Shown: piece by piece, positions 1-10,111 of the stretch
Position numbering within the stretch: the stretch's first letter is position 1
Layout: every line of letters starts with the position of its first letter
Notes under the pieces: generated by a model
The model's input: only the letters and a program-made list of their open reading frames with translations
Database searches by the model: none
Told to the model about the DNA's origin: nothing
Made by a program: the position numbers and the translations under genes
Origin: CAZSLO01 sp964608025
Lineage (GTDB): Bacteria; Chloroflexota; Dehalococcoidia; Lucifugimonadales; CAJWER01
Reading direction: 5' to 3'
Assembly (NCBI GenBank): GCA_964608025.1
Contig: CAZSLO010000005.1
Span: 52,234-116,233, forward strand
DNA: 64,000 nucleotides

Positions 1-194
1 ATCTACAAATTAATAGGAAGTCTCGTAAAATTGTTTATATAAGAATTCGCAATTTACTCTAAAATTAATCGCACATTGGTCTGGGTAAATCTAGCTTGTC
101 AACTTTGATAGGATTTCATTATGTGTGGATTCTGATAGGCTCTATTTATTTGGTTATTCAACGTAGTCTACCCCATCACTTGTAGGAGGGCACC

Positions 195-1775
195 GTGCTT
201 GATTTGGTTGTAAGGGGAGGGACAATTGTCGATGGTAATGGGACACCCGGATTTCCGGGAGATTTGGCTATTGAATCTGGATGTATCGTTGGCATGGGCA
301 ACATTCCGGAAACAGAAACGGCTTTGGAGCTTGATGCCACTGGCATGTTGGTAACGCCAGGATTTATAGATATTCATAGCCATTCAGATTTTACTCTTTT
401 AGTCGATCCTCGTGCCCAAAGCGCAGTATTTCAAGGGGTTACAACCGAACTAATTGGCAATTGTGGACATGGTTGTGCTCCCATCACAGAACCTAACCGG
501 TTCATTGGGAATATCTATGGATATGATCCATCTATTAAGATCGACTGGCATACCATGACTGAATATCTTGATCGGCTTGAATCAACGAGACCTTGTGTTA
601 ATGTTGCGACGCTTGTTCCAAATGGCAATCTTAGGATAGCTGCGATGGATGACCCAGGAGCAATTGCCAGCCCAGAAGATGTCCAAAGTATGGGTATGCT
701 TTTGGAAGAAAGTCTTGAAGCGGGAGCCTATGGTTACTCTAATGGCCTCGAATACGCTCTAGAGAGTTCTGTGTCAGAAGAGGAGAGTACAGAGCTATGT
801 AGGATAGTTGCCAGGGCAGGGGCCCTATACGCAACCCATGAACGAAACAAGGATATTTTTGCTATCGAGGCGATTGAAGAGGGCATCCGAGTCGCACGGG
901 ATAGTGGTGTGCGATTGCAGCTGTCACATATTATCCCTCGGAGGGGTAGCCCAATAGGCTCTGTACAACGCGTTGTGGAGCTTGTTGACCAGGCAAATGA
1001 TGCTGGTATAGATGTAGCATTTGATTCTCATACTAGGCTCCATGGTATTTTGAATGCGAGTGCTGCGCTTCCTGCATGGGTGCTGGAGGGTTCAATAGAC
1101 GACTTGATATCTCGATTAAGGGACAGCATGATCCGTGACAAGATCAAGGCACATCCGAGCATCATCTCTAATCTGAAAGTTGTGGGTTGGGACCGGTTGT
1201 TTCTTTTCACGAGCTGGGCGAGACCTGAAGATGTGGGCAAAAGCTTTGCTGAATTAGCACCGAAAGAAGGCGATCCATTTGATGCTCTTCTTGATCTATT
1301 ACTTGCTGAGGCGGAAGATCCTCACCGCTCGCTTCTCATCTCACATGCATATGAGGAAGATTGGCTACGTTATACTTTCCAACACCCTCTATGTGCCCTT
1401 GAGTCTGATGCAACATCGTTATGTACTGATGGTCCTCTATCCTCTAGCCTTTTTCTGGGTGCCTATACTTGGGCAGCCTGGTTTTTCCGCAGATTTGTCA
1501 GAGAGACCGGGGACTTTACTATAGAACAAGCAGTCCAAAGGCTGACGTCAATGCCTGCGGCACGTATAGGATTGACAGATAGAGGTATCTTGGTGAATGG
1601 GGCTGCTGCTGATGTGATCGTGTTTGACCCTGAACGATTCAGGGAGACTGGAACTCTAGAAGATCCGAATCGCCTTGCTGAAGGAATGGTGCATGTAATA
1701 GTTAATGGAGAAGTCATCTTGGAAAATGGCCAATATACAGGCCATAGGAATGGACATGTCCTTCGCCGAGGCTAG
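195..1775 (+). CDS. N-acyl-D-amino-acid deacylase (D-aminoacylase) family amidohydrolase
   Basis: A 526-residue member of the D-aminoacylase branch of the amidohydrolase superfamily, whose members hydrolyse N-acyl-D-amino acids or related cyclic amides in the cytoplasm. The N-terminal beta-sandwich strand VRGGTIVDG is followed by the metal motif HSHSD (about residues 61-65), a GNCG cysteine near residue 90, and conserved histidines in THE (about 215) and LSH (about 245). An SDAT aspartate lies near residue 400. The GTG start is preceded by an AGGAGGG ribosome site at 184-190. It stands alone, convergent with the aldo/keto reductase that follows. A paralog lies at 60211-61818. Family is clear; the substrate is inferred, and a dihydropyrimidinase-like specificity cannot be excluded. 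Confidence 0.85.
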   Translation: MLDLVVRGGTIVDGNGTPGFPGDLAIESGCIVGMGNIPETETALELDATGMLVTPGFIDIHSHSDFTLLVDPRAQSAVFQGVTTELIGNCGHGCAPITEPNRFIGNIYGYDPSIKIDWHTMTEYLDRLESTRPCVNVATLVPNGNLRIAAMDDPGAIASPEDVQSMGMLLEESLEAGAYGYSNGLEYALESSVSEEESTELCRIVARAGALYATHERNKDIFAIEAIEEGIRVARDSGVRLQLSHIIPRRGSPIGSVQRVVELVDQANDAGIDVAFDSHTRLHGILNASAALPAWVLEGSIDDLISRLRDSMIRDKIKAHPSIISNLKVVGWDRLFLFTSWARPEDVGKSFAELAPKEGDPFDALLDLLLAEAEDPHRSLLISHAYEEDWLRYTFQHPLCALESDATSLCTDGPLSSSLFLGAYTWAAWFFRRFVRETGDFTIEQAVQRLTSMPAARIGLTDRGILVNGAAADVIVFDPERFRETGTLEDPNRLAEGMVHVIVNGEVILENGQYTGHRNGHVLRRG

Positions 1776-1829
1776 CGATTTATATTCGGGAATTAGGAAT
1801 GGGTGCCAAGATATAGAGGACTGATCCAG

Positions 1830-2741
1830 TTAAGTCCTCTGGTACCAGTCGGAACCATACTCATCAAATCTGCTATATAAGTCTTCTATTGCCTCTTTTG
1901 CGATGGGCAAATTATTTTCGACCAGATGTACGTTAGAAACGACGTGGTTCGCATTGTGAGTGCCTACAATAACTGTATCCACTTCAGGACGGTCCAATAC
2001 AAATCCCATCGCAAGTACATGAGCATCTTCGGGACTACCATTGACTGGCCCGCTACCTGACATGATCTCATAACGCTTGAAGTAGTCGTCAGCATAGGAG
2101 GATGGACTTTTGTTTTTGCCCCATACTCCATTGGCAACCGGCCTTTTTATTATGACACCTACTCCATGAGACTCAGCGGCTTCAAATAAACCCTTGGTGC
2201 GAGCATGCTGTTCCACTATGCTGTAGCTGGTCTGTAAGGTATCAAATCGACCACTTTTAACTGCCCACATTGCTTCTTCGTTATCTCCACTGTGCCCGAT
2301 GAATCTCGTCTTGCCTGCCTCACGGGCTCTCTCCAGTACCTCTATGATCTCTCCTTTTTCTAGGATTTCAATTGGACAAGTGTGAATCTGTACTAGGTCA
2401 AGGTGATCAGTTTTGAGACGTCTCAAGCTACGTTCAATGCTCTCCTCAACGACATTTGTACTCCACGGTTCTCCACTTGCTTCCCCTGTCACATGGCCTG
2501 CCTTGGTGGCCAGATAGTAATCACTACGTCTGTGAGAGACGGTCTTACCAATCATCTCCTCTGTTTCGCCATAACATGCCGCTGTGTCAAGAAAGTTTAT
2601 CCCGTTGTCGAGGGCGTTGTTTAACACACGTCCTGCCATATCCACGTTGTTGCTAGAGTCGTCATGACGAGGTATCTCGGCCAATCCTAGGCCCAGTACA
2701 CTAACTTTAATTCCCGTCTTTCCCAGTTCCTTCATTTCCAT
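1830..2741 (-). CDS. Aldo/keto reductase
   Basis: NAD(P)H-dependent aldo/keto reductase of 303 residues with a TIM-barrel fold. The catalytic tetrad is visible as Asp52 and Tyr57 (DTAACYGE), Lys80 (ATKAG) and His near 120 (VQIH). C-terminal cofactor-binding residues lie around TVIVGTHN. It lies about 180 bases downstream of a second reductase on the same strand (2922-3908); the two are only distantly similar and are not a recent duplication. The substrate is unknown; the family reduces aldehydes, ketones and sugars. Confidence 0.88.
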   Translation of the reverse strand: MEMKELGKTGIKVSVLGLGLAEIPRHDDSSNNVDMAGRVLNNALDNGINFLDTAACYGETEEMIGKTVSHRRSDYYLATKAGHVTGEASGEPWSTNVVEESIERSLRRLKTDHLDLVQIHTCPIEILEKGEIIEVLERAREAGKTRFIGHSGDNEEAMWAVKSGRFDTLQTSYSIVEQHARTKGLFEAAESHGVGVIIKRPVANGVWGKNKSPSSYADDYFKRYEIMSGSGPVNGSPEDAHVLAMGFVLDRPEVDTVIVGTHNANHVVSNVHLVENNLPIAKEAIEDLYSRFDEYGSDWYQRT

Positions 2742-2921
2742 TTAGACGATCTCCTTGAATCTTGTTGTCTAGGTATGATTACCGAATAGTTTTGTAGGCT
2801 GGGCCTCAATAGTTTCTGTCATTTTGAGTAGTGGATATGGTTGTTGTGGATCTGTAGGACAGTATGATGTGCCGATCGGGCAGTGGGAAGGTATATTGGG
2901 AGACCTGAAATATATTGCTAT

Positions 2922-3908
2922 TCATTGTATCCACGAGCTCATTTCCTGCCGTAGTTCTGTATCCAGACCGTGATTGTATGCTACCAAAGCATTTTCTATC
3001 TGGGCAGTGTTTCGTGCCCCGATAAGAGTGGACGTTATATCCTCGTGCGCCATCGCCCAAGCAAGTGCGAGTTGTACAGCAGGTATGCCAGTTTTGCTCT
3101 CCTTTTCAACCAGCAGCTCTAGTATATGGAAATTAAGCTTTGAAAAGTACTGATCAGCATGTGAAGGCATGATGTGGTACCTGCTTCCACGTGGCCATTG
3201 TTTAGGATCCTGAACGTATTTCCCAGTAAGGAATCCAGCGGCGAGTGGGCTGTATGCTGTTACGGCGATCCCATTACGTCGGGACATCGGTAAGACATCT
3301 CGCTCTATATCAGGAGCAGCCAGACTGTAAGGGAGTTGCAGCACTTCTAATTTGTGAAGTCCATGTATTCTACTAACCTCGAGGGCGTTGTCTACTTGCT
3401 TCGCGGTATAATTTGAGGCTCCGATTACCCGTGTCAAATCATCAGTAACCGTTTCTGACATAGCGGCCAGAGTTTCAGATATTGGAACATCGTCGTAGTA
3501 TCTATGAAGTTTGTAAATATCTACGTGGTCGGTACCCAAGTGGTCTAGGCTACGTTCCAGGGATTTTTTTATATTTTCAGCACTTCCACCAGATCCTACC
3601 TTTGTGCATAGTGTGATTTCGTCCCGGCATCCGCGTGAAGCCATCCAGCGTCCTATGATTTTCTCTGATGAGTACATTTCTAGCGTGGTTTCTCGACGGT
3701 CATCTGTCCCGTATAAGCTTTGCCGAGCTTTAAACGATTGGCCTCCACCGTAGAGATCTCCAGTGTCAAAAAACGTGATACCGTTTTCGATGGCGTAGTC
3801 CATAAGATTGTAAGAGGTATTTTCGTCTACCTCTCGGCCCCAGTTACCGCCCCCTAGGCCAATCCCACTCACCATGGTTTTACTTTTCCCAATAGGTATT
3901 GTGTTCAT
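2922..3908 (-). CDS. Aldo/keto reductase (second copy)
   Basis: 328-residue aldo/keto reductase. The tetrad is present: Asp48 and Tyr53 (FFDTGDLYGGG), Lys near 103 (CTKVG) and His near 134 (YKLHRY). The C-terminal ALAWAMAH and STLIGARN segments are typical of the AKR family. The ATG start lies 60 bases from the end of the upstream hydroxyacid dehydrogenase gene (3969-4967), so the three genes could be one transcript. It may reduce a product of the neighbouring dehydrogenase, but that is inference only. Confidence 0.87.
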   Translation of the reverse strand: MNTIPIGKSKTMVSGIGLGGGNWGREVDENTSYNLMDYAIENGITFFDTGDLYGGGQSFKARQSLYGTDDRRETTLEMYSSEKIIGRWMASRGCRDEITLCTKVGSGGSAENIKKSLERSLDHLGTDHVDIYKLHRYYDDVPISETLAAMSETVTDDLTRVIGASNYTAKQVDNALEVSRIHGLHKLEVLQLPYSLAAPDIERDVLPMSRRNGIAVTAYSPLAAGFLTGKYVQDPKQWPRGSRYHIMPSHADQYFSKLNFHILELLVEKESKTGIPAVQLALAWAMAHEDITSTLIGARNTAQIENALVAYNHGLDTELRQEMSSWIQ

Positions 3909-3968
3909 AGAGACCTTAAGAATAGAGGAGCCCGTTTTTCAATTTAGTGTTACAGATCCCACTATATA

Positions 3969-4967
3969 TTAGGCGATGGTTGGTAGCATGTCTTTTGTTA
4001 CACGGTGTATCGCTTGTTCTCCAGCAAAATAGCGACATATTTCCTCTACAGCCATAGCACCGGTCCTATATGATTTGGCTCCCGCGATATGTGGTGTAAG
4101 AGCTACATTGGGTAGCTTACGGAGAGGGCTATCAGCTGGAGATGGCTCAGGGCTAGTGACATCTAGAAATGCAAAAAGTCTTCCTTTTTCGAGCTCTTTT
4201 ATAAGTGCTTCCTCGTCAATGTTGTCGCCGCGGGAAGTATTTACAAATACTGCATCATCTTTCATTGCTTTGAAGTGACTTTTGTTAATCAAGTGAAAAG
4301 TCTCTGGGATCTTTGGTGCATGACATGTAACTGCGTCGGATTCTCTTGAGATAGTGTTCAAATCCGTGAGTTCAGTGCCCATTTCGGCTGCCTCACTTGG
4401 AGTGACAAGAGGATCGTATAGCAGGATTCGCGTATCATAATGGTGAAGTAGCTTTATCACCCTCCGGCCTACGTGGCTTGCGCCTATTACCCCTACCGTA
4501 GCTCGGAACAGGGACCGTACTTCTCTCGTACGGTAATCTCTGTTGACTGGCTGATTCAATGCCATGTTTTGCATAAATGGCAAAAATTTGCGAATTCCCA
4601 TTGTGATGCAAGCCATGGTCAACTCCGCAACATCGTCTGCTATTGCTGGAGCCGCGCTTGTGATGACTACTCCGCTATCCCATGCATCTTCAGCAACCAT
4701 ATTTTTCACTGAACCGGCGGCGTGCGCCCAGATTTGTAGTTCAGGTGCTGAATCGATTATTGACCAGGTTAGTGGTACGGTGCCCCAGCTTGAAATTGCA
4801 GCATCTACCCCTCTCAAGAAATCAATGGCTTCACTTTCATTCATGTCACGCTCTAAGGGATTTAGCCTAACTTCATAAATAGCCTCAAGTTTATCTAGGT
4901 CAGTATTGCTCAGTATCTGATCTCTGAGTGGTTTGTTGATAAGGATTCCAATTTTTGGCTTGGCCAT
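3969..4967 (-). CDS. D-isomer-specific 2-hydroxyacid dehydrogenase
   Basis: 332-residue NAD(P)-dependent oxidoreductase interconverting 2-hydroxy and 2-keto acids. The catalytic residues expected of the family are seen: Arg in NTSRGD, Glu in DVTSPEP and His in LTPHIAG. The Rossmann motif reads GVIGASHVG, so the second glycine of the usual GxGxxG is serine, a tolerated variation. It is the first gene of a minus-strand group with two aldo/keto reductases. Closest role could be phosphoglycerate-, glyoxylate- or hydroxypyruvate-type dehydrogenase; there is no ACT domain, so a dedicated SerA is unlikely. Confidence 0.87.
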   Translation of the reverse strand: MAKPKIGILINKPLRDQILSNTDLDKLEAIYEVRLNPLERDMNESEAIDFLRGVDAAISSWGTVPLTWSIIDSAPELQIWAHAAGSVKNMVAEDAWDSGVVITSAAPAIADDVAELTMACITMGIRKFLPFMQNMALNQPVNRDYRTREVRSLFRATVGVIGASHVGRRVIKLLHHYDTRILLYDPLVTPSEAAEMGTELTDLNTISRESDAVTCHAPKIPETFHLINKSHFKAMKDDAVFVNTSRGDNIDEEALIKELEKGRLFAFLDVTSPEPSPADSPLRKLPNVALTPHIAGAKSYRTGAMAVEEICRYFAGEQAIHRVTKDMLPTIA

Positions 4968-5022
4968 GTATTCTTTCCCTCGCGATTGATCCTAGGTGAT
5001 CGTTGTGGAATTCCAATAATGT

Positions 5023-6450
5023 CTATCCCAATGAGACTTTGGGCGCAAGATTGGGATCTGTCATAGTAGCTGGGTCGAGAATCTTGTCGAGTTGGTCCTC
5101 TGATAGTTCCGTACGCCGTATAGCAACCTGCTTAACAGTCTCACCTGTAGATTGAGCCTCTTTAGCTATCGCTGCGCTTCGATCATAGCCGATATGCGGA
5201 ACTAGTGTGGTCACTATAGCGAGTCCCTGGTGAACCATTCGTGGTCCTGCATTTGTGGGCTTGATGTCAGTGATACATTGGTTAGCCAAGTTTCGAACTG
5301 CTGTAGTGAGGATGGCGATTGATTCGAGGAGGTTGTGCGCTGCGACAGGCATCATGACGTTGATTTCAAAGTTGCCGGATTGACCGGCTAGTGTGATCGT
5401 GGTGTCGTTTCCTATGACCTGTGCTGCAACCTGACAGACTGATTCTGGGATAACCGGATTAACCTTACCTGGCATGATAGAACTGCCGGGTTGGACTTCC
5501 GGAAGCTCAATTTCTCCTATCCCTGCCCTGGGACCAGAGCCGAGCCACCGTATATCGTTTGCTATCTTCATCAAGCTAACCGCAATGGTTTTGAGTGATC
5601 CACTAGTTTCAACTAAAGCATCTAGGCTACTCTGGGCTTGGAAGTGGTTATCTGTTTCGCGAATCGGGATGGAAACCATCTCGGTGATCTTGGCACAAAC
5701 CCGTAGTGCGAATTCCGGATGGGTGTTAACCCCTGTGCCCACAGCGGTTCCGCCGAGCGCTACTTCTGAAAGACCAGTCGTAGAGTAGCGAAGTCGCTTG
5801 ATTCCACGTTCGATTTGCCCAGAATGTCCCTTGAATTCTTGACCCAGTAGTATAGGTGTTGCATCTTGTAAGTGAGTGCGGCCTGTCTTTACTATTCCCA
5901 TGAATTCGTCTGCCTTGGACTCTAGTTCGCGATGCAAATGAGCAAGGGCAGGTAGCAATCCGTCGGAAATTTCGCTGAGGGCAGATAGATTGATCGCTGT
6001 TGGGATTACGTCGTTTGAGGATTGTCCAAAATTCACATGGTCGTTCGGATGAACTGGATCTCGCGATCCTATTTTGCCTCCTAGTATTTCTATTGCCCGG
6101 TTTGAAATTACCTCGTTTGCGTTCATATTGGTAGATGTCCCAGATCCTGTTTGAAAGATATCCACGATGAAATGGTCATCCAATTTTCCTTGAATAACCT
6201 CGGAAGCTGCTTCAATTATGCCTCCAGCTATCTTTGGATCCAGTAGGCCAAGCTCTTCATTAACCTGGGCTGCAGCTAGCTTGATTTGTCCGATTGCGCG
6301 AATAAACGATGAAGGAAATCGAAGATTACTAATCGGAAAATTTAGGATTGCCCTCATTGTTTGGGCGCCGTAGTATGCTTCAACTGGGACTTTCAGTTCG
6401 CCCATCGAGTCGTTTTCCACACGCATGTTGTGTTCAGAATTCATATCCAA
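5023..6450 (-). CDS. fumC: Class II fumarate hydratase (fumarase/aspartase family)
   Basis: 475-residue lyase of the fumarase/aspartase superfamily, most likely the TCA-cycle fumarase converting fumarate to malate. Diagnostic segments are TGSGTSTNMNANEV (about 101-114), HPNDHVNFGQSSNDV (about 134-148), GRTHLQDATP (about 190-199) and the family signature GSSIMPGKVN (322-331). Aspartate ammonia-lyase has the same signature and similar length, so the specificity call is inferred. An alpha/beta hydrolase gene ends 22 bases upstream of its start, so the two may be cotranscribed. Confidence 0.85.
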   Translation of the reverse strand: MDMNSEHNMRVENDSMGELKVPVEAYYGAQTMRAILNFPISNLRFPSSFIRAIGQIKLAAAQVNEELGLLDPKIAGGIIEAASEVIQGKLDDHFIVDIFQTGSGTSTNMNANEVISNRAIEILGGKIGSRDPVHPNDHVNFGQSSNDVIPTAINLSALSEISDGLLPALAHLHRELESKADEFMGIVKTGRTHLQDATPILLGQEFKGHSGQIERGIKRLRYSTTGLSEVALGGTAVGTGVNTHPEFALRVCAKITEMVSIPIRETDNHFQAQSSLDALVETSGSLKTIAVSLMKIANDIRWLGSGPRAGIGEIELPEVQPGSSIMPGKVNPVIPESVCQVAAQVIGNDTTITLAGQSGNFEINVMMPVAAHNLLESIAILTTAVRNLANQCITDIKPTNAGPRMVHQGLAIVTTLVPHIGYDRSAAIAKEAQSTGETVKQVAIRRTELSEDQLDKILDPATMTDPNLAPKVSLG

Positions 6451-6472
6451 CTCCTTGATATTAAGGATATCG

Positions 6473-7183
6473 TCAACGCCATGGCCAAATACTACCTAGG
6501 CCCGGGTCGTCCTGTTGTAGATTACTATCATCAGGGTTGTTTTGCAGGTTGGACAAAAGGAATTCTGCTACACGATTGCCTATGGTGAGTTCATGTCCTG
6601 ATAATCCGTGGTCGGCATAAGGTATTTCATAGAACTCAATAGGTTGATCGATTCTGTCAAGCTCTCGTTGTAAACCTGTAGACGAAACAACCCGATCTTT
6701 TTGACCACATATAAATAGTTTAGGCCGGGAATCTTTTGCTATGCTTGATTTTCTCACTGATGAGAGTGGCGGAGCGATGAAGACGAATGATCTTGATTTT
6801 TTCAGCTTCGGTATTCCTTTAAGCAATACTGATGCACCAAACGAATATCCGACTGAAGCCATGCGGTTTGTGTCTGCACACCTGAGGCCTTCGATTAAAC
6901 GGAATGCCGCGTGAACATCTTCCAATTCGCTGTCACCGTTGCTGAACCTTCCGGTGCTTTGGCCTACGCCCCTAAAATTGAATCTTAGACTTGCGATACC
7001 TTCGCCCATGCATATCCAATCGATTGCGGATAAAACCGGATGATCTAAGTCTCCGCCCAATACAGGATGTGGATGGCAGAGGATAGCGGCAGGTGGTAGA
7101 AGATCCTGTCCTTCTGGTCTCGCGACGATCCCTTCTAGCGTAACGCCCTTGCTACTATAGATGTCGATTCGGGTGTGGCCCAT
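6473..7183 (-). CDS. Alpha/beta hydrolase
   Basis: 236-residue serine hydrolase-fold protein. The nucleophile elbow GYSFGA is visible near residue 114, an oxyanion-side HPHPVLGGD segment near 36-44, an acidic residue in the GQKD segment and the catalytic His in YADHGLSG near 205. This resembles the dienelactone-hydrolase/alpha-beta hydrolase group sometimes labelled CocE/NonD-like. No signal peptide is seen. It precedes the fumarase gene by 22 bases in the same orientation. Substrate unknown. Confidence 0.78.
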   Translation of the reverse strand: MGHTRIDIYSSKGVTLEGIVARPEGQDLLPPAAILCHPHPVLGGDLDHPVLSAIDWICMGEGIASLRFNFRGVGQSTGRFSNGDSELEDVHAAFRLIEGLRCADTNRMASVGYSFGASVLLKGIPKLKKSRSFVFIAPPLSSVRKSSIAKDSRPKLFICGQKDRVVSSTGLQRELDRIDQPIEFYEIPYADHGLSGHELTIGNRVAEFLLSNLQNNPDDSNLQQDDPGLGSIWPWR

Positions 7184-7462
7184 GAACGAGGAATGCCTTG
7201 ATGAACTGGCTCGGGCAGGCTCTCATGTTAGGTGACGCTGTGGTGTTTGACAAGCGTGGTTGCTAAAATAGCCCATACTCCAGCCCGTAATTTAAATATA
7301 ACTTAGATATATGTGATGCTGGCTACTGAGTTTCTGTACAGATAAGTTTTTTGAATAACCAATTCCGGGCAGGTAACCTAAAAAACCTTGCCTGTCAATT
7401 TGTTATCACACTGTGTATAAGTATTGGGTACCAGATTTAGTCTTGTATGGAGAGATAGATAT

Positions 7463-8518
7463 ATGAGAATAGTAGATTTCCGGAGTGATACCAAGACGCG
7501 GCCGACACCTGAAATGCGCCAAGCGATGGCAACTGCTGATGTTGGTGATGATATGGCTGGTGAAGATCCGACGGTCAATCGCCTTGAATCGATCGCAGCG
7601 GAGATGCTGGGTAAAGAAGCGGCCGTTTTTGTTACGAGTGGGACGCAAGGCAACCTAATTGGAATACTTTCTCATTGTCAGCGTGGAGACGAGGTTATTG
7701 CAGGGGATAAATCACATATTATTCGAGCTGAAGGGGCTGGAGCATCGGTACTCGGTGGAGTAGTGATGTCTGGTCTGCCTAACGATGAACGTGGATTATA
7801 TGATGCTGCTCTTCTTGCGGACTCGATTCATGACGATACGAATACTGCGATGGGATATCCCCGAACCAGGCTAGTTGCATTAGAAAATAGCCATAATTCT
7901 ATGGGAGGTTCCTCTCTTTCCCCACAAGAGATGGCCCCGATTATCGATGTTGCCAAAGATCGTGGTCTGTCGGTTCATGTTGATGGAGCGAGGTTGTTTA
8001 ATGCAGCGATTGCACTAGAAACCCCGGCCTCCGAACTGGTCAAGGATGCAGATACCGTGACATTTTGCCTATCAAAGGGACTTGGATGTCCTGTTGGATC
8101 GGTCCTTTGCGGAAGTGAAGAAACGATTAATGAGGCTCGTCGATGGCGTAAATGGCTTGGTTCTGCCATGAGACAGTCAGGGATCGTTGCGGCTGCGGGT
8201 ATAGTGGCGTTGGACTCAATGGTTGAACGTCTTGCTGACGATCATGCAAATGCACGTAAATTAGCTATTGGACTTGATAAGATCGATCAGATCTCGGTTG
8301 ATCCGGAAAAAATCGATACCAACTTGGTATTCATTAATGTGTCTGCCAAAAACGATAAAGACATAGCCGCGGAGCTCGACCACAGGGGCATTAAGGTAGG
8401 TGCTCGTGACGGAGGCCTTTGGCGTTTAGTTACACATAACGATATCTCGGCAGATGATGTTGAATATGCCCTAGAAATTATTGAAACTACCTTTGATGAG
8501 TTTCTTGTTAGTGCGTAA
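7463..8518 (+). CDS. ltaE: Low-specificity threonine aldolase family protein
   Basis: PLP-dependent fold-type I enzyme that cleaves L-threonine or allo-threonine to glycine and acetaldehyde. I place the start at the ATG at 7463 (351 residues) rather than 39 bases upstream because the family N-terminus VDFRSDTxTxPTPEM begins immediately after it and a GGAGAGA ribosome site sits at 7449-7455. The PLP-binding lysine is in CLSKGLGCPVGS, and the cofactor-phosphate contacts lie in SGTQGN. Length matches the family. A free-standing gene. Confidence 0.88.
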   Translation: MRIVDFRSDTKTRPTPEMRQAMATADVGDDMAGEDPTVNRLESIAAEMLGKEAAVFVTSGTQGNLIGILSHCQRGDEVIAGDKSHIIRAEGAGASVLGGVVMSGLPNDERGLYDAALLADSIHDDTNTAMGYPRTRLVALENSHNSMGGSSLSPQEMAPIIDVAKDRGLSVHVDGARLFNAAIALETPASELVKDADTVTFCLSKGLGCPVGSVLCGSEETINEARRWRKWLGSAMRQSGIVAAAGIVALDSMVERLADDHANARKLAIGLDKIDQISVDPEKIDTNLVFINVSAKNDKDIAAELDHRGIKVGARDGGLWRLVTHNDISADDVEYALEIIETTFDEFLVSA

Positions 8519-8645
8519 ACAGGCTGTTGTAGTGATCAACATATTGTTTGATTGGTTGTGTAAACATAATTGATATGCTAGGTAGGAGTGTGGCCCCGTC
8601 TAAACATGCCTGGTTTATGAATCCTAGAATGTTAATGAAGTACGA

Positions 8646-9989
8646 TTACTCGGACTTGGTTTGTTTGTTTTGTGGACCCCACCATTTACGTAACCTTTCC
8701 GCCACCAATTTTTCATAGCCAATGTTGGTAGGCGAGTAGTATCGTTTTCCATTGAGTTTTTCAGGCAAATTATCCATGGGTTCAAAGTGATCATCATAGT
8801 CGTGGGCATACTTGTACCCTTTGCCATATCCCATGTTTTTCATCAGGCCAGTCGTAGCGTTGCGGAGGTGTAGGGGGACAGGATCGTTCCGGGTTTTGAG
8901 TACGTCTTTTATAGCCTCCCCAATCGCGGCATATGCCGCGTTACTTTTTGGGGCTGTGGCGAGGTATATGGTGGCTTCAGCTAAGGGGATTTTCCCTTCG
9001 GGCATACCGATGAAATGCACGGCTTGCTGTGCTGCCACCGCAACAGATAATGCATCTGGATCTGCCAGCCCTACATCTTCAGATGCGAGAATAACGAGTC
9101 TCCTAGCTATGAATAAGGGATCTTCTCCAGCCTCGATCATACGTGCCAACCAGTATATTGAGGCGTCCGGATCTGAACCACGTATCGATTTTATGAACGC
9201 CGATATAGTTTCATAATGTTGGTCTCCGTCTTTGTCATATATAACGAACCTTTGCTGTATGGCGTCCTCGATGTCGGCGAGGGTAATGTGGCGGGTTCCT
9301 GAGGTGTCAGGTTTCGATGCCCCCGCCGCTAGCTCCAAGGTGTTCAAGGCGGTTCTAGCATCGCCATTCGATAGTATAGCTAGTGATTCTATGGCATCAT
9401 CATCGATACTGGGAGAAAGCTTGGCTATGCCGCGATCAACATCGGCTATAGCCCGATTAATCAATAATTTTATCTGCTCTTTGGTCAAGGGCTTTAGTGT
9501 AAACACCCGTGACCGAGATAGAAGAGGAGAATTCACTTCAAATGATGGATTTTCTGTAGTGGCACCAATCAATATGATGGTTCCATTCTCCACGTATGGG
9601 AGTATAACGTCTTGTTGAGATTTGTTGAATCTATGTATCTCGTCTATAAAGAGGATGGTACGTTGACCATGCATTCCTATGCGTTCTTGGGCAGCCGTTA
9701 CTGCTCCTCGTAGATCAGATACTCCAGATCCTACGGCACTTATTGATTCAAAATGACACTTCGTTGTGTTAGCGATTAGGTTAGCCAACGTAGTTTTTCC
9801 GGACCCGGGTGGACCCCAAAGGATCATGGATGGTATCTGGTCTACTTCTATGCTTTTACGTAATACTCGGTTCGGGCCGATAATATGATCCTGACCTGCG
9901 AGTTCATCGAAATTTGCAGGACGAATTCGAGAGGCCAATGGAGCATTGGTTTTTATCTGTCGGGTTGCCTGATGTTCGAAGAGGGTCAT
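8646..9989 (-). CDS. rarA: Replication-associated recombination protein A (RarA/MgsA AAA ATPase)
   Basis: 447-residue clamp-loader-like AAA+ ATPase acting at stalled replication forks. Walker A is GPPGSGKTT near residue 60, Walker B FIDEIHRFNK near 114, sensor 1 is IGATTENPSF near 142, and the C-terminal MgsA-type domain contains a long helical region with LADPDA, AVHFIGMPEG and the closing YYSPTNIGYE. This domain order and length are those of RarA rather than RuvB or DnaX. The gene is convergent with threonine aldolase. Confidence 0.93.
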   Translation of the reverse strand: MTLFEHQATRQIKTNAPLASRIRPANFDELAGQDHIIGPNRVLRKSIEVDQIPSMILWGPPGSGKTTLANLIANTTKCHFESISAVGSGVSDLRGAVTAAQERIGMHGQRTILFIDEIHRFNKSQQDVILPYVENGTIILIGATTENPSFEVNSPLLSRSRVFTLKPLTKEQIKLLINRAIADVDRGIAKLSPSIDDDAIESLAILSNGDARTALNTLELAAGASKPDTSGTRHITLADIEDAIQQRFVIYDKDGDQHYETISAFIKSIRGSDPDASIYWLARMIEAGEDPLFIARRLVILASEDVGLADPDALSVAVAAQQAVHFIGMPEGKIPLAEATIYLATAPKSNAAYAAIGEAIKDVLKTRNDPVPLHLRNATTGLMKNMGYGKGYKYAHDYDDHFEPMDNLPEKLNGKRYYSPTNIGYEKLVAERLRKWWGPQNKQTKSE

Positions 9990-10111
9990 ATAACGATATT
10001 ATCGTACATGGGACTTATGGCACATCCCTACATATTTGACATAAGGTTCAGGAGAGGATTTAACATGACTTTTCCGAAAGCTAGGTTTGAAAACTGGAAA
10101 CAACATAAAAT

